Positions 9,290 to 18,039 of a stretch of 64,000 nucleotides of DNA are shown here, piece after piece (positions within the stretch are counted from its first letter, which is position 1; every line of letters begins with the position of its first letter). Below the pieces are notes generated by a model that ran no database searches, was not told the DNA's origin, and saw only the letters and a list, made by a program, of their open reading frames with translations. Location of the stretch: assembly GCF_002760655.1 (NCBI RefSeq), contig NZ_PDOC01000006.1:62001-126000 (forward strand), written 5' to 3'. A program made the translations under genes and the position numbers. Source of the stretch: Massilia eurypsychrophila (lineage in GTDB: Bacteria > Pseudomonadota > Gammaproteobacteria > Burkholderiales > Burkholderiaceae_D).

Positions 9290-9675
9290 ACGGCCTCGCG
9301 CAATTGCCAGGGTGGGCGGCGGCGGGCGTGTCGCTGCTGCTGATCGTCGGCGCCAGCATCGTGTTGATCGGCGCGCTCGGCCTGCTGCGCCTGCCGTCTT
9401 TCTACCAGCGCATCCACGGACCGGCCATCATCGTCACGCTCGGCGCCGGCTGCCTCTTGATGGCGTCGATGCTGTATTTCACCGTGGCGCAGTCACGCCT
9501 GGTCATCCACGAGATCATCATTTCGGTATTCCTGCTGATGACGGCGCCGGTCGTGACGATGACGATCATGCGCGCCGCGGTATATCGCGACCTGCGCGCG
9601 CGCCGGCACGATAGCGGCGTCGCCGCCGGTGACGTTTACGGCCCGGCCGACCCGCCGCGGGAACCGGGCGAGTGA
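9286..9675 (+). CDS. mrpG: Monovalent cation/H+ antiporter subunit G
   Basis: A 129-residue MnhG/PhaG subunit: three hydrophobic segments and the conserved LGLLRLPSFYQRIHGPAI motif after the first helix, then VFLLMTAPVVTMTIMRAA. It is the last gene of the Mrp operon. The hydrophilic tail after residue ~105 is normal for the family. Three bases after its stop begins the stop of a convergent, decayed GST gene. Confidence 0.95.
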   Translation: MNGLAQLPGWAAAGVSLLLIVGASIVLIGALGLLRLPSFYQRIHGPAIIVTLGAGCLLMASMLYFTVAQSRLVIHEIIISVFLLMTAPVVTMTIMRAAVYRDLRARRHDSGVAAGDVYGPADPPREPGE

Positions 9676-9678
9676 CCG

Positions 9679-9860
9679 CTAGGCGGTCGCCGGTGCACCG
9701 TGCGAAGGCACTCCCGGCCCGGCCGACGGATACTTGAGGAAAGGCGCCGTCTGCTCCAAGCGCGCCGCCAAAGCGGAAAGGGCCGGATAGTTTGCCGCCG
9801 GGACGAGATGGGCAAGCATCGCCCCGGTAAAGCCAGCCCCAGACCACCGCGGCCGTCATC
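9679..9860 (-). pseudogene. Remnant of a glutathione S-transferase-like gene (C-terminal ~60 codons)
   Basis: The minus strand translates in one frame to AMLAHLVPAANYPALSALA, then ARLEQTAPFLKYPS and GPGVPSHGAPATA before a TAG (bases 9681-9679). This matches the C-terminus of the intact GST at 17148-17840 (QAMLGQLVPAADHPALTAL...APFLQYPS) residue by residue. Upstream of about 9860 the similarity stops abruptly at GTCATC, where a MocR fragment is joined. The remnant keeps what looks like the original C-terminus (…PSHGAPATA), whereas the intact copy has a different tail. It has no start or thioredoxin-like domain and cannot be functional. Confidence 0.85.
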
Positions 9861-10335
9861 TACATCATGCCGCCGCATCAGTACCCGACCGGCACTATGC
9901 TGGAAGTGCCTCGCCGCCTTGGCATGCTCGCGCACGCCAAGGCATGCGGCGCCTTGATCATCGGAGGACGACTACGACAGCAAGTTTTCGCCATGAAGGA
10001 CCGCCGCTGCCCGCGATGCAGGGCTTGGCGGGCGACGCGCCGGTGATCTACCTCGGCACCTTCAGCAAGACGATGCTTCCGGCGCTGCGCACGGGACAAA
10101 TGATAGTGCCGGAAAATCTGACGGCGCCTTTAGGCGCGGTGCTCGCCCGGATGGCGTCGCAGATGCGCGTCGCGACCAGCTGGCGCTAGTCGATTTTTTA
10201 CGGACGGAGCAGGTCGCGTGCACCTGCGCCGTACGCGCGAGCTCGGCCGGCATTGACCTGTCGTTCCGGATCCGTCGATGCGCGCCTGGGCGGCACCCAC
10301 ATCGCGGCGGCCGCGATGGAACGAGGCAAGCACGG
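9856..10335 (+). pseudogene. Remnant of a MocR/PdxR-type regulator gene
   Basis: From TCATCTACATC at 9856 the sequence follows the aminotransferase-like half of the intact MocR gene (18815 onward) closely, including the segments encoding PTGT, the DDYDSEF region and GTFSKTM with the PLP lysine. It carries a one-base insertion near 9964 (ATCGGAGGACGAC against ATCGAGGACGAC), further indels and an internal deletion of roughly 75 bases near 10240, and fades out near 10335. The DNA-binding N-terminal half is absent and the frame is broken. It is a decayed direct repeat of the gene at 18040-19536. Confidence 0.88.
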
Positions 10336-10843
10336 CAGGACGCGCCGACGGTCTTAGCCGCGAGCGAATTCGTAAAATGGAAACGGTTTTCAATGCCGTT
10401 AACGCTGCAAAGTCGAGGCGCTTTGAAACAACAGTGTCTGCTATTGACAGTACAGTTCACCAAGGCGCGGCGACCTCGTTCACATCGTTTACGGGCATGC
10501 TGCTGAACGTGAAGATGTTCCAGCCCTCCGCTTTCTTGACAACTTCCTCTGGGAAACTGCTACTGGGCGATTGACGGCGATCTGCGCGCATCAATCGCCC
10601 CACCATCGTTCAGCCCTACTTGACAAAGGAAACGAATTGATACAGATCAAGCCGCACCAGATATCGCCAAGGTAACGTAGCCGCTCCGCAATCTTTCAGT
10701 CCGCTATGGGGAATGCAAATATCAACCCCGTCGACAGCGCACGATCCGGAAGCGCTTTCGCCTATGGAATCAGGAACTGACCTAGCAACGGATCCCGGCG
10801 ACGGTTTGCCCTCGCAGCGAGCAATAACTATGGAGTGAGAGAC
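10336..10843. other. Left margin of the type VI cassette, largely non-coding
   Basis: About 500 bases between the MocR remnant and vgrG. Base composition falls from the GC-rich flank to the lower-GC cassette. The only protein-like stretch is a short minus-strand ORF at 10457-10606. An 81-codon minus-strand ORF (10616-10861) overlaps the start of vgrG and is judged a chance frame. The vgrG promoter should lie here, but I see no convincing hexamer pair. Confidence 0.45.
10457..10606 (-). CDS. Short hypothetical ORF or gene remnant (49 codons)
   Basis: The minus strand reads MVGRLMRADRR followed by FPEEVVKKAEGWNIFTFSS and a tail ending NEVAAPW before TGA. The C-terminal part has a protein-like composition (alternating acidic, basic and aromatic residues), unlike most shadow frames here, but no family is recognised and no strong ribosome site is seen. 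It could be the end of a gene broken when the type VI cassette arrived. Low confidence. Confidence 0.22.
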   Translation of the reverse strand: MVGRLMRADRRQSPSSSFPEEVVKKAEGWNIFTFSSMPVNDVNEVAAPW

Positions 10844-13585
10844 ATGAGTCTGCTCAAGCACCGGTTTGGCGATTTTGACCTGACGGACGCTAACCGTCCT
10901 ATCCGACTGCGGTTGTCAACCCCCAGTGGCACGGTCGATGACTTATTGTTGGTCAAGTACGTGAGCGGTGTCGAAAAGATATGCGGCGGTGTCGAATATT
11001 CCTTGCTGTGCCTCTCCAATCGGGCGGGCATGGAACTCAAACAATTCATCGCTAACCCCATCGAATTACAGTTCGTGACCGATTCCGGCAACTTGCGATC
11101 TGTGTCCGGCATCGTCGCAGCCGTTGTTGAAGGACAGAGTGATGGTGGATTGGCGACCTACCAACTAATTGTTCGCGATGCGTTCTCGCTCTTGGAGCAA
11201 ACCTGCAATACCCGCGTGTTCCGGGATGGAAGCGAAATCGATATAACCAACATCATTTTGCGCGAGTGGATCTTCGCCAATCCAGTGGCGCTGCGGACAT
11301 TTCGCGTTGACCTGGGAAGCCTGAAATCCTATCCACCGCGTGATTTCACGATGCAGTTCAACGAATCGAACGCGGCGTTCCTTCGACGCATTTGGAAACG
11401 GCGGGGTATCAGTTGGTTCATACAGGCTGACGCCGCGACCAAGTCGGGTAGCGACGAGACGGCGGGGCACACGCTGGTACTTTTTGATGACGCCATGTCG
11501 CTAAAGGAAAATCCGGCGGGGGCGGCACGTTACCATCGCGACCACGGTACCGAGCAACGTGACAGTATCACGGCATGGCATGCGGTGCGGACCTTAACTG
11601 CTGGCCGCGTGAACCGCCACAGTTGGGATTATAAGGAAACTTGGCCGATGAGTTGTAGCGCGGTCAGCCTCAATGATCAAGGCGCATCGGGTAATTCATT
11701 CGCTGCCGCTATAGACGATTACCTCGTGGATTCGCCCCACGCTGGTGATGATTCCAAGGACTTCCGCACGCTAACCGTGTTGCGCATGCAACGAAGGGAG
11801 TATGAGGCAAAATATTTTCAAGGCGAAGGCGGCGACCGAGATATGCGCGTTGGTCAATGGCGGCGCCTTAACGGTCATCCGGAGATCGACGTTCACCCCA
11901 TTGAAGATCGAAATTTCATCTGCACGGAGCTACGCGTTGAAGCCGAAAATAACCTCCCGAAGACGATTGACGAACGCGCGTGTACCCTCTTTGCGCTAAA
12001 CCGTTGGAACGATGATCGCGCCGCCTTCCTGAAGGCCAGTGACGAGCGCCGTATGCGCTACACCAACCGCTTCACTTGCGTTCGGCGTGGCATCCCCATC
12101 GTACCCGCTTACGACCCACGTATCGATTTGCCACGCACCGAACCACAAACCGCGATCGTGGTCGGACCGGAAAATGACGAAATCCATTGCGATGAGCACG
12201 GTCGCATAAAGGTTCGCTTTCCTGCGTGTCGATCCGAAGACCACGAGCATGCGCAAGGCGCGGGGGCCTCGGACACTGATCGCGACTCCGCGTGGTTACG
12301 GTATGTTACCGGCTGGGCGGGCAACAGATTCGGCGCAATCTCGTTACCACGTGTGGGCGACGAAGTCGCCGTCGTCTTTCTTGGAGGCGACCCGGACAAG
12401 CCATTGATCATTGGCAGCGTGCATGGCGCCCGTACGCCGCCGCCGGCCTTTAGCCATACGAGCCGCCTTCCCGGTGATAAACATCTCTCCGGCATTGTCA
12501 GCAAGGAGGCTCAGGCACGACGTCGGAACCAGCTTCGATTGGATGACACGCCGGGACAGATCAGCGCCCAACTAGGGAGTGAACACGGTCATAGCCAGCT
12601 CAACCTAGGGTATCTGACCCATCCGCGCCATGAAGGGAAGGCCGATCCGCGGGGCGAAGGTGCTGAGTTGCGTACCGACGCTGCCTTGTCGCTGCGAGGG
12701 GGGCGAGGTGTCCTCATCAGCGCGGATGCGTCATTGCGTGCCGCGGGTCGCCAGCTCGAACGCGACGGCCTGATTGGTTTGTCGGAAGCGCTTATTCATT
12801 TACAAAAGCAGATTGCGGATCTGGCGGAAACGCACGCTGCGGGTGAGGTCGACACTGAGGCGCTTTCACAGGTATCGGCTTACCTGAAGCAATGGGAGCA
12901 TGGCAGCAATATGGATTCGGGTGCGGATACAGGCGGCGGTGCGCCGATCGTCGCGCTCGAGGCGCGGAGTGGAATGCTTCTGGGAAGTGGTGCTGGCATT
13001 TCAATGGGCGCGCAGACCCATGTCGACCTGGTCAGTGTCGGCAATACGCAGGTTTCGGCCGGGCGAAAACTGATCTTGCATGCCCTGCAAGGTATCAGTC
13101 TGTTTGCACACACGCTCGGTGTCAAGCTCGTTAGCGCCAGCGGGAAAGTCCAGGTCGAGGCACACGACGATGACGTCGAAATTACGTCCGCCAAACGTAT
13201 TGTGCTAGTCGCATCCGAAGAAATCATCATGCAAGCACCCAAAGTAACCATTGTCACCAAGGGTGCACAAGCGACGTATGGCACTGGCGTCATCACACAT
13301 CATTGCACGGGCAGTTATGTCGTCAGGTCCGCCAAAACGGAATTCCCCGGCGCGGGCGACAGCGCCGCGACCACGAGGCAAATGCCCACAAGCTCAATTG
13401 ACCATGATCAGCAAGTACGAATTGTCGACCTGAGCACAGGCGAACCACTCGCCAATCAACGGTACAGGGCAACCATGGAAGACGGCCAGATTATGGAAGG
13501 CATGACCGATGACAAGGGGATGACGCAAACCTTTAGATCAACCATTCCCTTTGGTCACTTCACCATTGAAGCGATCTACGACTGA
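10844..13585 (+). CDS. vgrG: Type VI secretion tip protein VgrG with C-terminal adaptor extension
   Basis: A 913-residue VgrG: N-terminal gp27/gp44-like part, the gp5 OB-fold region around residue 485 (RYVTGWAGNRFGAISLPR, then VGDEVAVVFLGGDPDKPLI), a DUF2345 beta-helix region from about residue 575 (LGSEHGHSQLNLGY, SLRGGRGVLISADA), and a last ~55 residues (VRIVDLSTGEPLANQRY ... GHFTIEAIY) that look like a transthyretin/carboxypeptidase-regulatory-like beta-sandwich. Such C-terminal extensions recruit Tle lipases in studied VgrG proteins. ATG 10844 follows GGAG (10832-10835) and is preferred to the in-frame GTG at 10835, which overlaps that site. It heads a vgrG-effector-immunity-PAAR cassette; no type VI structural genes are in the window, so it depends on a main cluster elsewhere. 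Confidence 0.95.
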   Translation: MSLLKHRFGDFDLTDANRPIRLRLSTPSGTVDDLLLVKYVSGVEKICGGVEYSLLCLSNRAGMELKQFIANPIELQFVTDSGNLRSVSGIVAAVVEGQSDGGLATYQLIVRDAFSLLEQTCNTRVFRDGSEIDITNIILREWIFANPVALRTFRVDLGSLKSYPPRDFTMQFNESNAAFLRRIWKRRGISWFIQADAATKSGSDETAGHTLVLFDDAMSLKENPAGAARYHRDHGTEQRDSITAWHAVRTLTAGRVNRHSWDYKETWPMSCSAVSLNDQGASGNSFAAAIDDYLVDSPHAGDDSKDFRTLTVLRMQRREYEAKYFQGEGGDRDMRVGQWRRLNGHPEIDVHPIEDRNFICTELRVEAENNLPKTIDERACTLFALNRWNDDRAAFLKASDERRMRYTNRFTCVRRGIPIVPAYDPRIDLPRTEPQTAIVVGPENDEIHCDEHGRIKVRFPACRSEDHEHAQGAGASDTDRDSAWLRYVTGWAGNRFGAISLPRVGDEVAVVFLGGDPDKPLIIGSVHGARTPPPAFSHTSRLPGDKHLSGIVSKEAQARRRNQLRLDDTPGQISAQLGSEHGHSQLNLGYLTHPRHEGKADPRGEGAELRTDAALSLRGGRGVLISADASLRAAGRQLERDGLIGLSEALIHLQKQIADLAETHAAGEVDTEALSQVSAYLKQWEHGSNMDSGADTGGGAPIVALEARSGMLLGSGAGISMGAQTHVDLVSVGNTQVSAGRKLILHALQGISLFAHTLGVKLVSASGKVQVEAHDDDVEITSAKRIVLVASEEIIMQAPKVTIVTKGAQATYGTGVITHHCTGSYVVRSAKTEFPGAGDSAATTRQMPTSSIDHDQQVRIVDLSTGEPLANQRYRATMEDGQIMEGMTDDKGMTQTFRSTIPFGHFTIEAIYD

Positions 13586-13624
13586 TTCCGCTTCGAACTC
13601 TCAACATTTAAGAAGGGGGATCCA

Positions 13625-15352
13625 ATGGCAGAGGACAACACGCTGACAGGGTATCGACTGCCAGTCAACCACGAGCAAAAAAAAGGTGCCGTCGCGCAGG
13701 GTTTTGTTACGCCCAAGCAGGATCGTATTCCCCAGATTCACAGCATTCCACCCAAACGTGTTCTGCCGATCATTTTCATACCCGGCATCATGGGATCGAA
13801 TTTACGAATGAGCGCTGCACGCCAAAGGGATTTGAACAAAAAAAATAATATTGCCTGGCGACCGGATCACCTCAGCGTAACTATCCCTCAGCGCAAAGAA
13901 AGCGCTCGGGAGCGGCAGCAGCGCCTGGACCCTGATGCCACCGAACTCGATATCTATGACCCTATCGCGAATTCAACGGGAGATGCAACGGAGACCGCAG
14001 ATCAGCGGAGCAGTGAAGTTCGGGTAGCCGGCAACTACGTCTCTTTCTCCCACTTGGACGGACCCATGCTCCAAAACGATTTGCCGGGCACCAAGAACCC
14101 CAAAACCAGAGAAGAAAAGGCGCGCGAACGCGGCTGGGGGGAAGTCTACTTCAGCAGCTATGAAAATATATTGTGGTTGTGCGAACTTCACCTCAATGCG
14201 GCTTTTTCCAAAGGTACCATGGCCACCTACCTAGCGAAGTTCATATTAGGCATCGCGCCCTCCGCATGGCAGGCTCATCCCACGCCACTCTTAAAAAAAC
14301 TCGACGAGCAAACGATGCGTGACACCGTCAAGGGCTCCTGGTTTCCCGTCCACGCGATGGGCTACAACTGGCTGAAAGGGAATGCCCGGTCCGGCCTTAT
14401 GATCGCCGAGCGTATCCGGAAGCTCATGAAGCGCTACGAGGATCAGGGTTTTCAGTGCGAGAAGGTCATTTTGGTCACCCATTCTATGGGGGGACTGGTA
14501 GCACGGGCGGTAATCCATCCTGACATCGGCGGATTAAACGAACATGTGCTTGGCGTGGTGCACGGCGTGATGCCGGCGATTGGCGCGGGTACCGCCTACA
14601 AGCGCGTGCGCTGCGGATTCGAAGGCAGTGGGGTCAGCGCAAAAGTTCTTGGCTATATCGGATCCCATGTTACCCCGGTGCTTGGCAATTCCCAAGGGGG
14701 GTTAGAGTTGCTGCCAAGTCAGGCCTACGGTAATCACTGGCTTCAGGTCAAGCACAACGGGGCTACGCTTAAAAGCCTTCCCGAAAATGGCGATCCGTAC
14801 GAGGAGATATACAAAGTCCGTGATAGATGGTTTGGCTTGCTGCGCGAAGAATGGATCAATCCAGCAAACATGCCATCATCCGGTTTCGACGCTACATGCA
14901 AGTTGCTGGACAGGGCAAAAAAATTCCATAATATGATCGCGGATACTTATCACGACCAAAGCTATGCGCACTATGGCGCCGACAGAGCAGGCCCAGCGTG
15001 GGAAAAGGTCGTGTGGGAAATTGACCAGCATGCAAACGTGCAAAACGTTAATCTGCTTACAATCGTTGGCGACGATGCGAAAGGGACGTTACAGGTAACC
15101 AATGCCAGTCTCGCGAGCGGAAAAGATAATGCGGTGAAACCGTTCAATGTCAAATTACTCGATCCCGCCGAACCTGGCGATCAGACCGTTCCGCTACATT
15201 CAGCGGACGCGCAGCTACGAAGCGGGAAATTTAAGGGGATCTTCCGCCAGACTGGCTACGAGCACCAAGGAAGTTATAGCGATTCAGCGGTGCTTGCTTC
15301 CACACTCTACAGTTTGTTCCGGATTGCCTCAACAATGAAATGGTCGAAATGA
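13625..15352 (+). CDS. Type VI lipase effector, PGAP1-like alpha/beta hydrolase (Tle4-type)
   Basis: A 575-residue alpha/beta hydrolase. It shows an oxyanion segment IIFIPGIMGSNLR (residues ~49-61), the nucleophile elbow THSMGG with Ser287, and plausible Asp519 (GDQTVP) and His547 (YEHQG) to complete the triad. There is no signal peptide, as expected for a protein loaded onto VgrG. The arrangement (after vgrG, before a Tli4-type lipoprotein) and the PGAP1-like motifs match the Tle4/TplE phospholipase class, known from Pseudomonas, which attacks membranes of target cells. A ribosome site AAGAAGGGGG stands before ATG 13625. The Tle4 assignment rests partly on the immunity gene; a Tle3-like or unassigned class is possible. 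Confidence 0.85.
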   Translation: MAEDNTLTGYRLPVNHEQKKGAVAQGFVTPKQDRIPQIHSIPPKRVLPIIFIPGIMGSNLRMSAARQRDLNKKNNIAWRPDHLSVTIPQRKESARERQQRLDPDATELDIYDPIANSTGDATETADQRSSEVRVAGNYVSFSHLDGPMLQNDLPGTKNPKTREEKARERGWGEVYFSSYENILWLCELHLNAAFSKGTMATYLAKFILGIAPSAWQAHPTPLLKKLDEQTMRDTVKGSWFPVHAMGYNWLKGNARSGLMIAERIRKLMKRYEDQGFQCEKVILVTHSMGGLVARAVIHPDIGGLNEHVLGVVHGVMPAIGAGTAYKRVRCGFEGSGVSAKVLGYIGSHVTPVLGNSQGGLELLPSQAYGNHWLQVKHNGATLKSLPENGDPYEEIYKVRDRWFGLLREEWINPANMPSSGFDATCKLLDRAKKFHNMIADTYHDQSYAHYGADRAGPAWEKVVWEIDQHANVQNVNLLTIVGDDAKGTLQVTNASLASGKDNAVKPFNVKLLDPAEPGDQTVPLHSADAQLRSGKFKGIFRQTGYEHQGSYSDSAVLASTLYSLFRIASTMKWSK

Positions 15353-16731
15353 TGGGAGCCTTTCATCGCTCCATACCGGCCGCATTCCTAGCGGTATGCA
15401 TGTCTTTCAAACTTCTCACAGGGTGCCAACCCGGGCCCAAAACATCGTCGAGGAACCTCATGACTACATTATCCCCCCGCCTACAGCCATTGTTCGAAAA
15501 AACGCGAACCATATGTTTTGGTCGTTTTCTGATACAGATTCCCGCGACGGCCGCTATTGTGTACGGCCCATCTGAAGTGGAAACGACAATCGAATATTTA
15601 AAAGGACAAGGTGAGCGGATAGCCGAGCATTTAGCTGCACGGTCGGCCGAAGTGAACGAGGAGCGAAAGTTATTACTTAAAACTGATATTCCCGATCTAC
15701 CTTTGTTCGGCAAGGTAATCGACGGCGTTAGGCCCGGTCAGAAGATCATATTTGGGTCGAAAAACGGTGTCGGGTACGCCGTTTATTCATTCCTCCCGAT
15801 CGGGAAGGACCTGTTCATCCAGTCTGTCGCAGCACTACCCGAGAAGGATATAGTCGGCGTAATCAACAGTGTGGCAAGCCGGCTGCGCCTTCGTCTGGAA
15901 GATGAAGTGCCGCCAGAACCTGGCGTGTGTATTGAGGGAGGGTTTGTTCCTTTGCAGGCCGAATATGAGCGCGCAACGATCGGGATCCGGCTGAAGGAAT
16001 TTCCCGACGTGCATTTCTCGGTAGATGTACATAAGAATCTGAAGTACTTACCCGAGGGTAGTAGCCCGAAATCGTTACGCGAGGAAGCCAAGGAGATGGC
16101 TGAAGCAGCAGGTTTGGGCGCCGTCTTTGCACGCACCAAAATACTGCGTGAACACGAGCGTCAGTTAGGTATCTGGAAAGGAGAGGAACAAGCCTTACGT
16201 ACGCCAGCCTACAAGGATGACATGGAGTCCCATGATTTTCGCTTCCATAGCAGGGGCGCGGTGCACGATCCCCTTCAGCCGCAGCTCACAATACAATTCG
16301 ATTCGGGCGTCAAGCACGACAGCAAGGCCAAGCTCAAGCCAAGCATCACTGATGAGGAAGCACTGGCGATATGGGACAAGCTCATCACTAGCATCCGGGT
16401 GCGCCAGCCGAACGATGCCACACCGCCATCGCGAGTCCGTGTTCCCGTTGCTAGCGCAGTACCGACGGGCGGAACCTGTCCGGAAACAGGGTGGTGGGAA
16501 TGCTCAGGATCGAGACCTACCGAGGATGGCTTGCGACGATTGATCAAAGCCGGGGAGCGGATGCCGCATGCCGTGCAGCTCAGCGCGAGCGGATTGTGGG
16601 AAAAACTTACTCGGAATCGCGGGCGCCAAATCGAGACAGTATGGAAGTTGATCGATTATGTCGACGACGACGCAACATCGCCGAAAGCTGACGCAGGAAG
16701 TCCGGCAAGCCCGTCGCCAAAAATCGCCTAA
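15349..16731 (+). CDS. Tli4-type type VI immunity lipoprotein
   Basis: The product (about 460 aa) begins with a lipoprotein signal peptide ending in the lipobox LLTGC, so the mature protein should be anchored facing the periplasm, where a Tle lipase acts. Segments such as TRTICFGRFLIQIPA near residue 55 and the repeated beta-rich blocks resemble the Tli4 N- and C-terminal domains; the tail TGWWECSG ... LIKAGERMP is a separate Trp-rich module. The chosen ATG 15349 overlaps the effector stop (ATGA), giving translational coupling; an in-frame ATG at 15340 is equally open and no strong ribosome site distinguishes them. It presumably protects the producer and siblings from the upstream lipase. Confidence 0.82.
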   Translation: MMGAFHRSIPAAFLAVCMSFKLLTGCQPGPKTSSRNLMTTLSPRLQPLFEKTRTICFGRFLIQIPATAAIVYGPSEVETTIEYLKGQGERIAEHLAARSAEVNEERKLLLKTDIPDLPLFGKVIDGVRPGQKIIFGSKNGVGYAVYSFLPIGKDLFIQSVAALPEKDIVGVINSVASRLRLRLEDEVPPEPGVCIEGGFVPLQAEYERATIGIRLKEFPDVHFSVDVHKNLKYLPEGSSPKSLREEAKEMAEAAGLGAVFARTKILREHERQLGIWKGEEQALRTPAYKDDMESHDFRFHSRGAVHDPLQPQLTIQFDSGVKHDSKAKLKPSITDEEALAIWDKLITSIRVRQPNDATPPSRVRVPVASAVPTGGTCPETGWWECSGSRPTEDGLRRLIKAGERMPHAVQLSASGLWEKLTRNRGRQIETVWKLIDYVDDDATSPKADAGSPASPSPKIA

Positions 16732-16832
16732 TGGAGTACCGCAAATATTCTCCATAAAACCTGTGCTGGGACATCCCGATCTGCAACGCGGTTCCGCCGA
16801 GTTACCGGTGTCAATTCTATCCCCGAGAGATC

Positions 16833-17093
16833 ATGCGTAACGTCATCCGTTTGAACGACCCCACAACCCACGGCGGTAACGTCATGAGCGTCGCCGCTAC
16901 GCACTTCACAGTTGGTGGCATCGCTGTGGCCGGTGTGGGGGATAAATGCACCTGTCCGCTACATGGCATCGGTACCATTACCGAGGGCGATCCCAATCAC
17001 ACCATCAATGGAGTTGCCGTTGCGTACGATGAGCACAAGACCAGTTGCGGCGCCACGCTGATTTCGACCGTCCAGAATTTTGAAAGAAAGTAA
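16833..17093 (+). CDS. PAAR-domain protein, type VI spike tip
   Basis: An 86-residue protein consisting of a single PAAR domain: MRNVIRLNDPTTHGGNV at the start, GDKCTCPLHG with metal-binding Cys/His in the middle and AYDEHKTSCGATLIS at the end. PAAR proteins cap the VgrG trimer with a zinc-stabilised cone and sharpen the spike. GAGAG just before the ATG can serve as ribosome site. It has no effector extension. It closes the vgrG cassette; about 100 bases separate it from the immunity gene. Confidence 0.93.
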   Translation: MRNVIRLNDPTTHGGNVMSVAATHFTVGGIAVAGVGDKCTCPLHGIGTITEGDPNHTINGVAVAYDEHKTSCGATLISTVQNFERK

Positions 17094-17147
17094 GTTCTCT
17101 CAGCGGGAGGTAAAGAATCGGGGACTCTGGCGAGCTAATTTGATGTT

Positions 17148-17840
17148 TCAATAGGTTGTGTGGTTCATCCGGATTGAATTTGTTTGCGACGATCCGGCGT
17201 GCGATGGAATCCCAGGCCCAATCGACGGATACTGCAGAAAAGGCGCCGTCTCTTCGATCCGGGCAGCCAACGCCGTAAGCGCGGGGTGATCGGCTGCCGG
17301 CACAAGCTGACCCAGCATCGCTTGCGTGAAGCCCCAGACCACGGCGACCGTCATCGCTGGATGCTGCGCGGCGTCGGCAAACAGCGCCGGCGAGCGGGCC
17401 ACCTGCTGCTCCAGCGCGCCGTAAGCTGCCAACATTTGTGATGTGATCCGTTCGACCCACGGCTCGTGTTGCGCTGCGGCCGGGCGCAGGCTGCGCTCAT
17501 ACACAATCTGCACGCCCTTTTCGCAGGCCGCCAGCGCCAGCGCGACGACTTCGAATGCATGCCGGCGCTGATCCTGGTCTGCGGGCCACAGCGAACGGCC
17601 ATGCTCGGCCTCGACGAACTGCAGGATCAGCGACGAATCCATCAGGATGGCGCCGTCGGCGCACACCAGCGTCGGCGCCTTGACGACCGGATTGATCGCG
17701 CGGAACTGGTCGAAGGTACTGAACACCGACAGCGATTCGTGCTCGAACGGTACGCCCAGTAGGTCGAGCGCGATGGCGACCCGGCGCACGTAGGGCGAGT
17801 CAAGCATGCCGATCAGGCGCGGCGGCCGCCCCGCCGTCAT
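17148..17840 (-). CDS. Glutathione S-transferase family protein
   Basis: A 230-residue GST with an N-terminal thioredoxin-like domain (IGMLDSPYVRRVAIALDLL, VVKAPTLV with the cis-Pro region, DSSLILQFVE) and a helical C-terminal domain. Enzymes of this type conjugate or reduce electrophiles with glutathione in the cytoplasm. It is divergent from a MocR-type regulator, a common regulator-target arrangement. The C-terminal ~20 residues (after PSIGPGIPSH) do not match the decayed copy at 9679-9860, and that coding end lies at the edge of the lower-GC cassette, so the tail was probably replaced when the region was rearranged. Function may be retained because the core fold is complete. Confidence 0.9.
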   Translation of the reverse strand: MTAGRPPRLIGMLDSPYVRRVAIALDLLGVPFEHESLSVFSTFDQFRAINPVVKAPTLVCADGAILMDSSLILQFVEAEHGRSLWPADQDQRRHAFEVVALALAACEKGVQIVYERSLRPAAAQHEPWVERITSQMLAAYGALEQQVARSPALFADAAQHPAMTVAVVWGFTQAMLGQLVPAADHPALTALAARIEETAPFLQYPSIGPGIPSHAGSSQTNSIRMNHTTY

Positions 17841-18039
17841 TGCGGCGTGTCCTGAGAAAACATCTGCTTCATCACGAATGGCACCTATCAGAATAGCGAG
17901 AAGCGATCAGCTTATCAAAGAAGCTATCCCAAGGGTAGCGCCAGTCTGTTGCGATTTCTTGGGACCACTGAAGCGACTGAAACGGCCTATACTTGGCACT
18001 TTTTGGGCCCGACGTTCCGGCCCACCCAACCCTTTCACG

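Noticed and set aside
10616-10861. 81-codon minus-strand ORF before vgrG
   Set aside because: It overlaps the start of vgrG, lacks a ribosome site and shows no recognisable feature.
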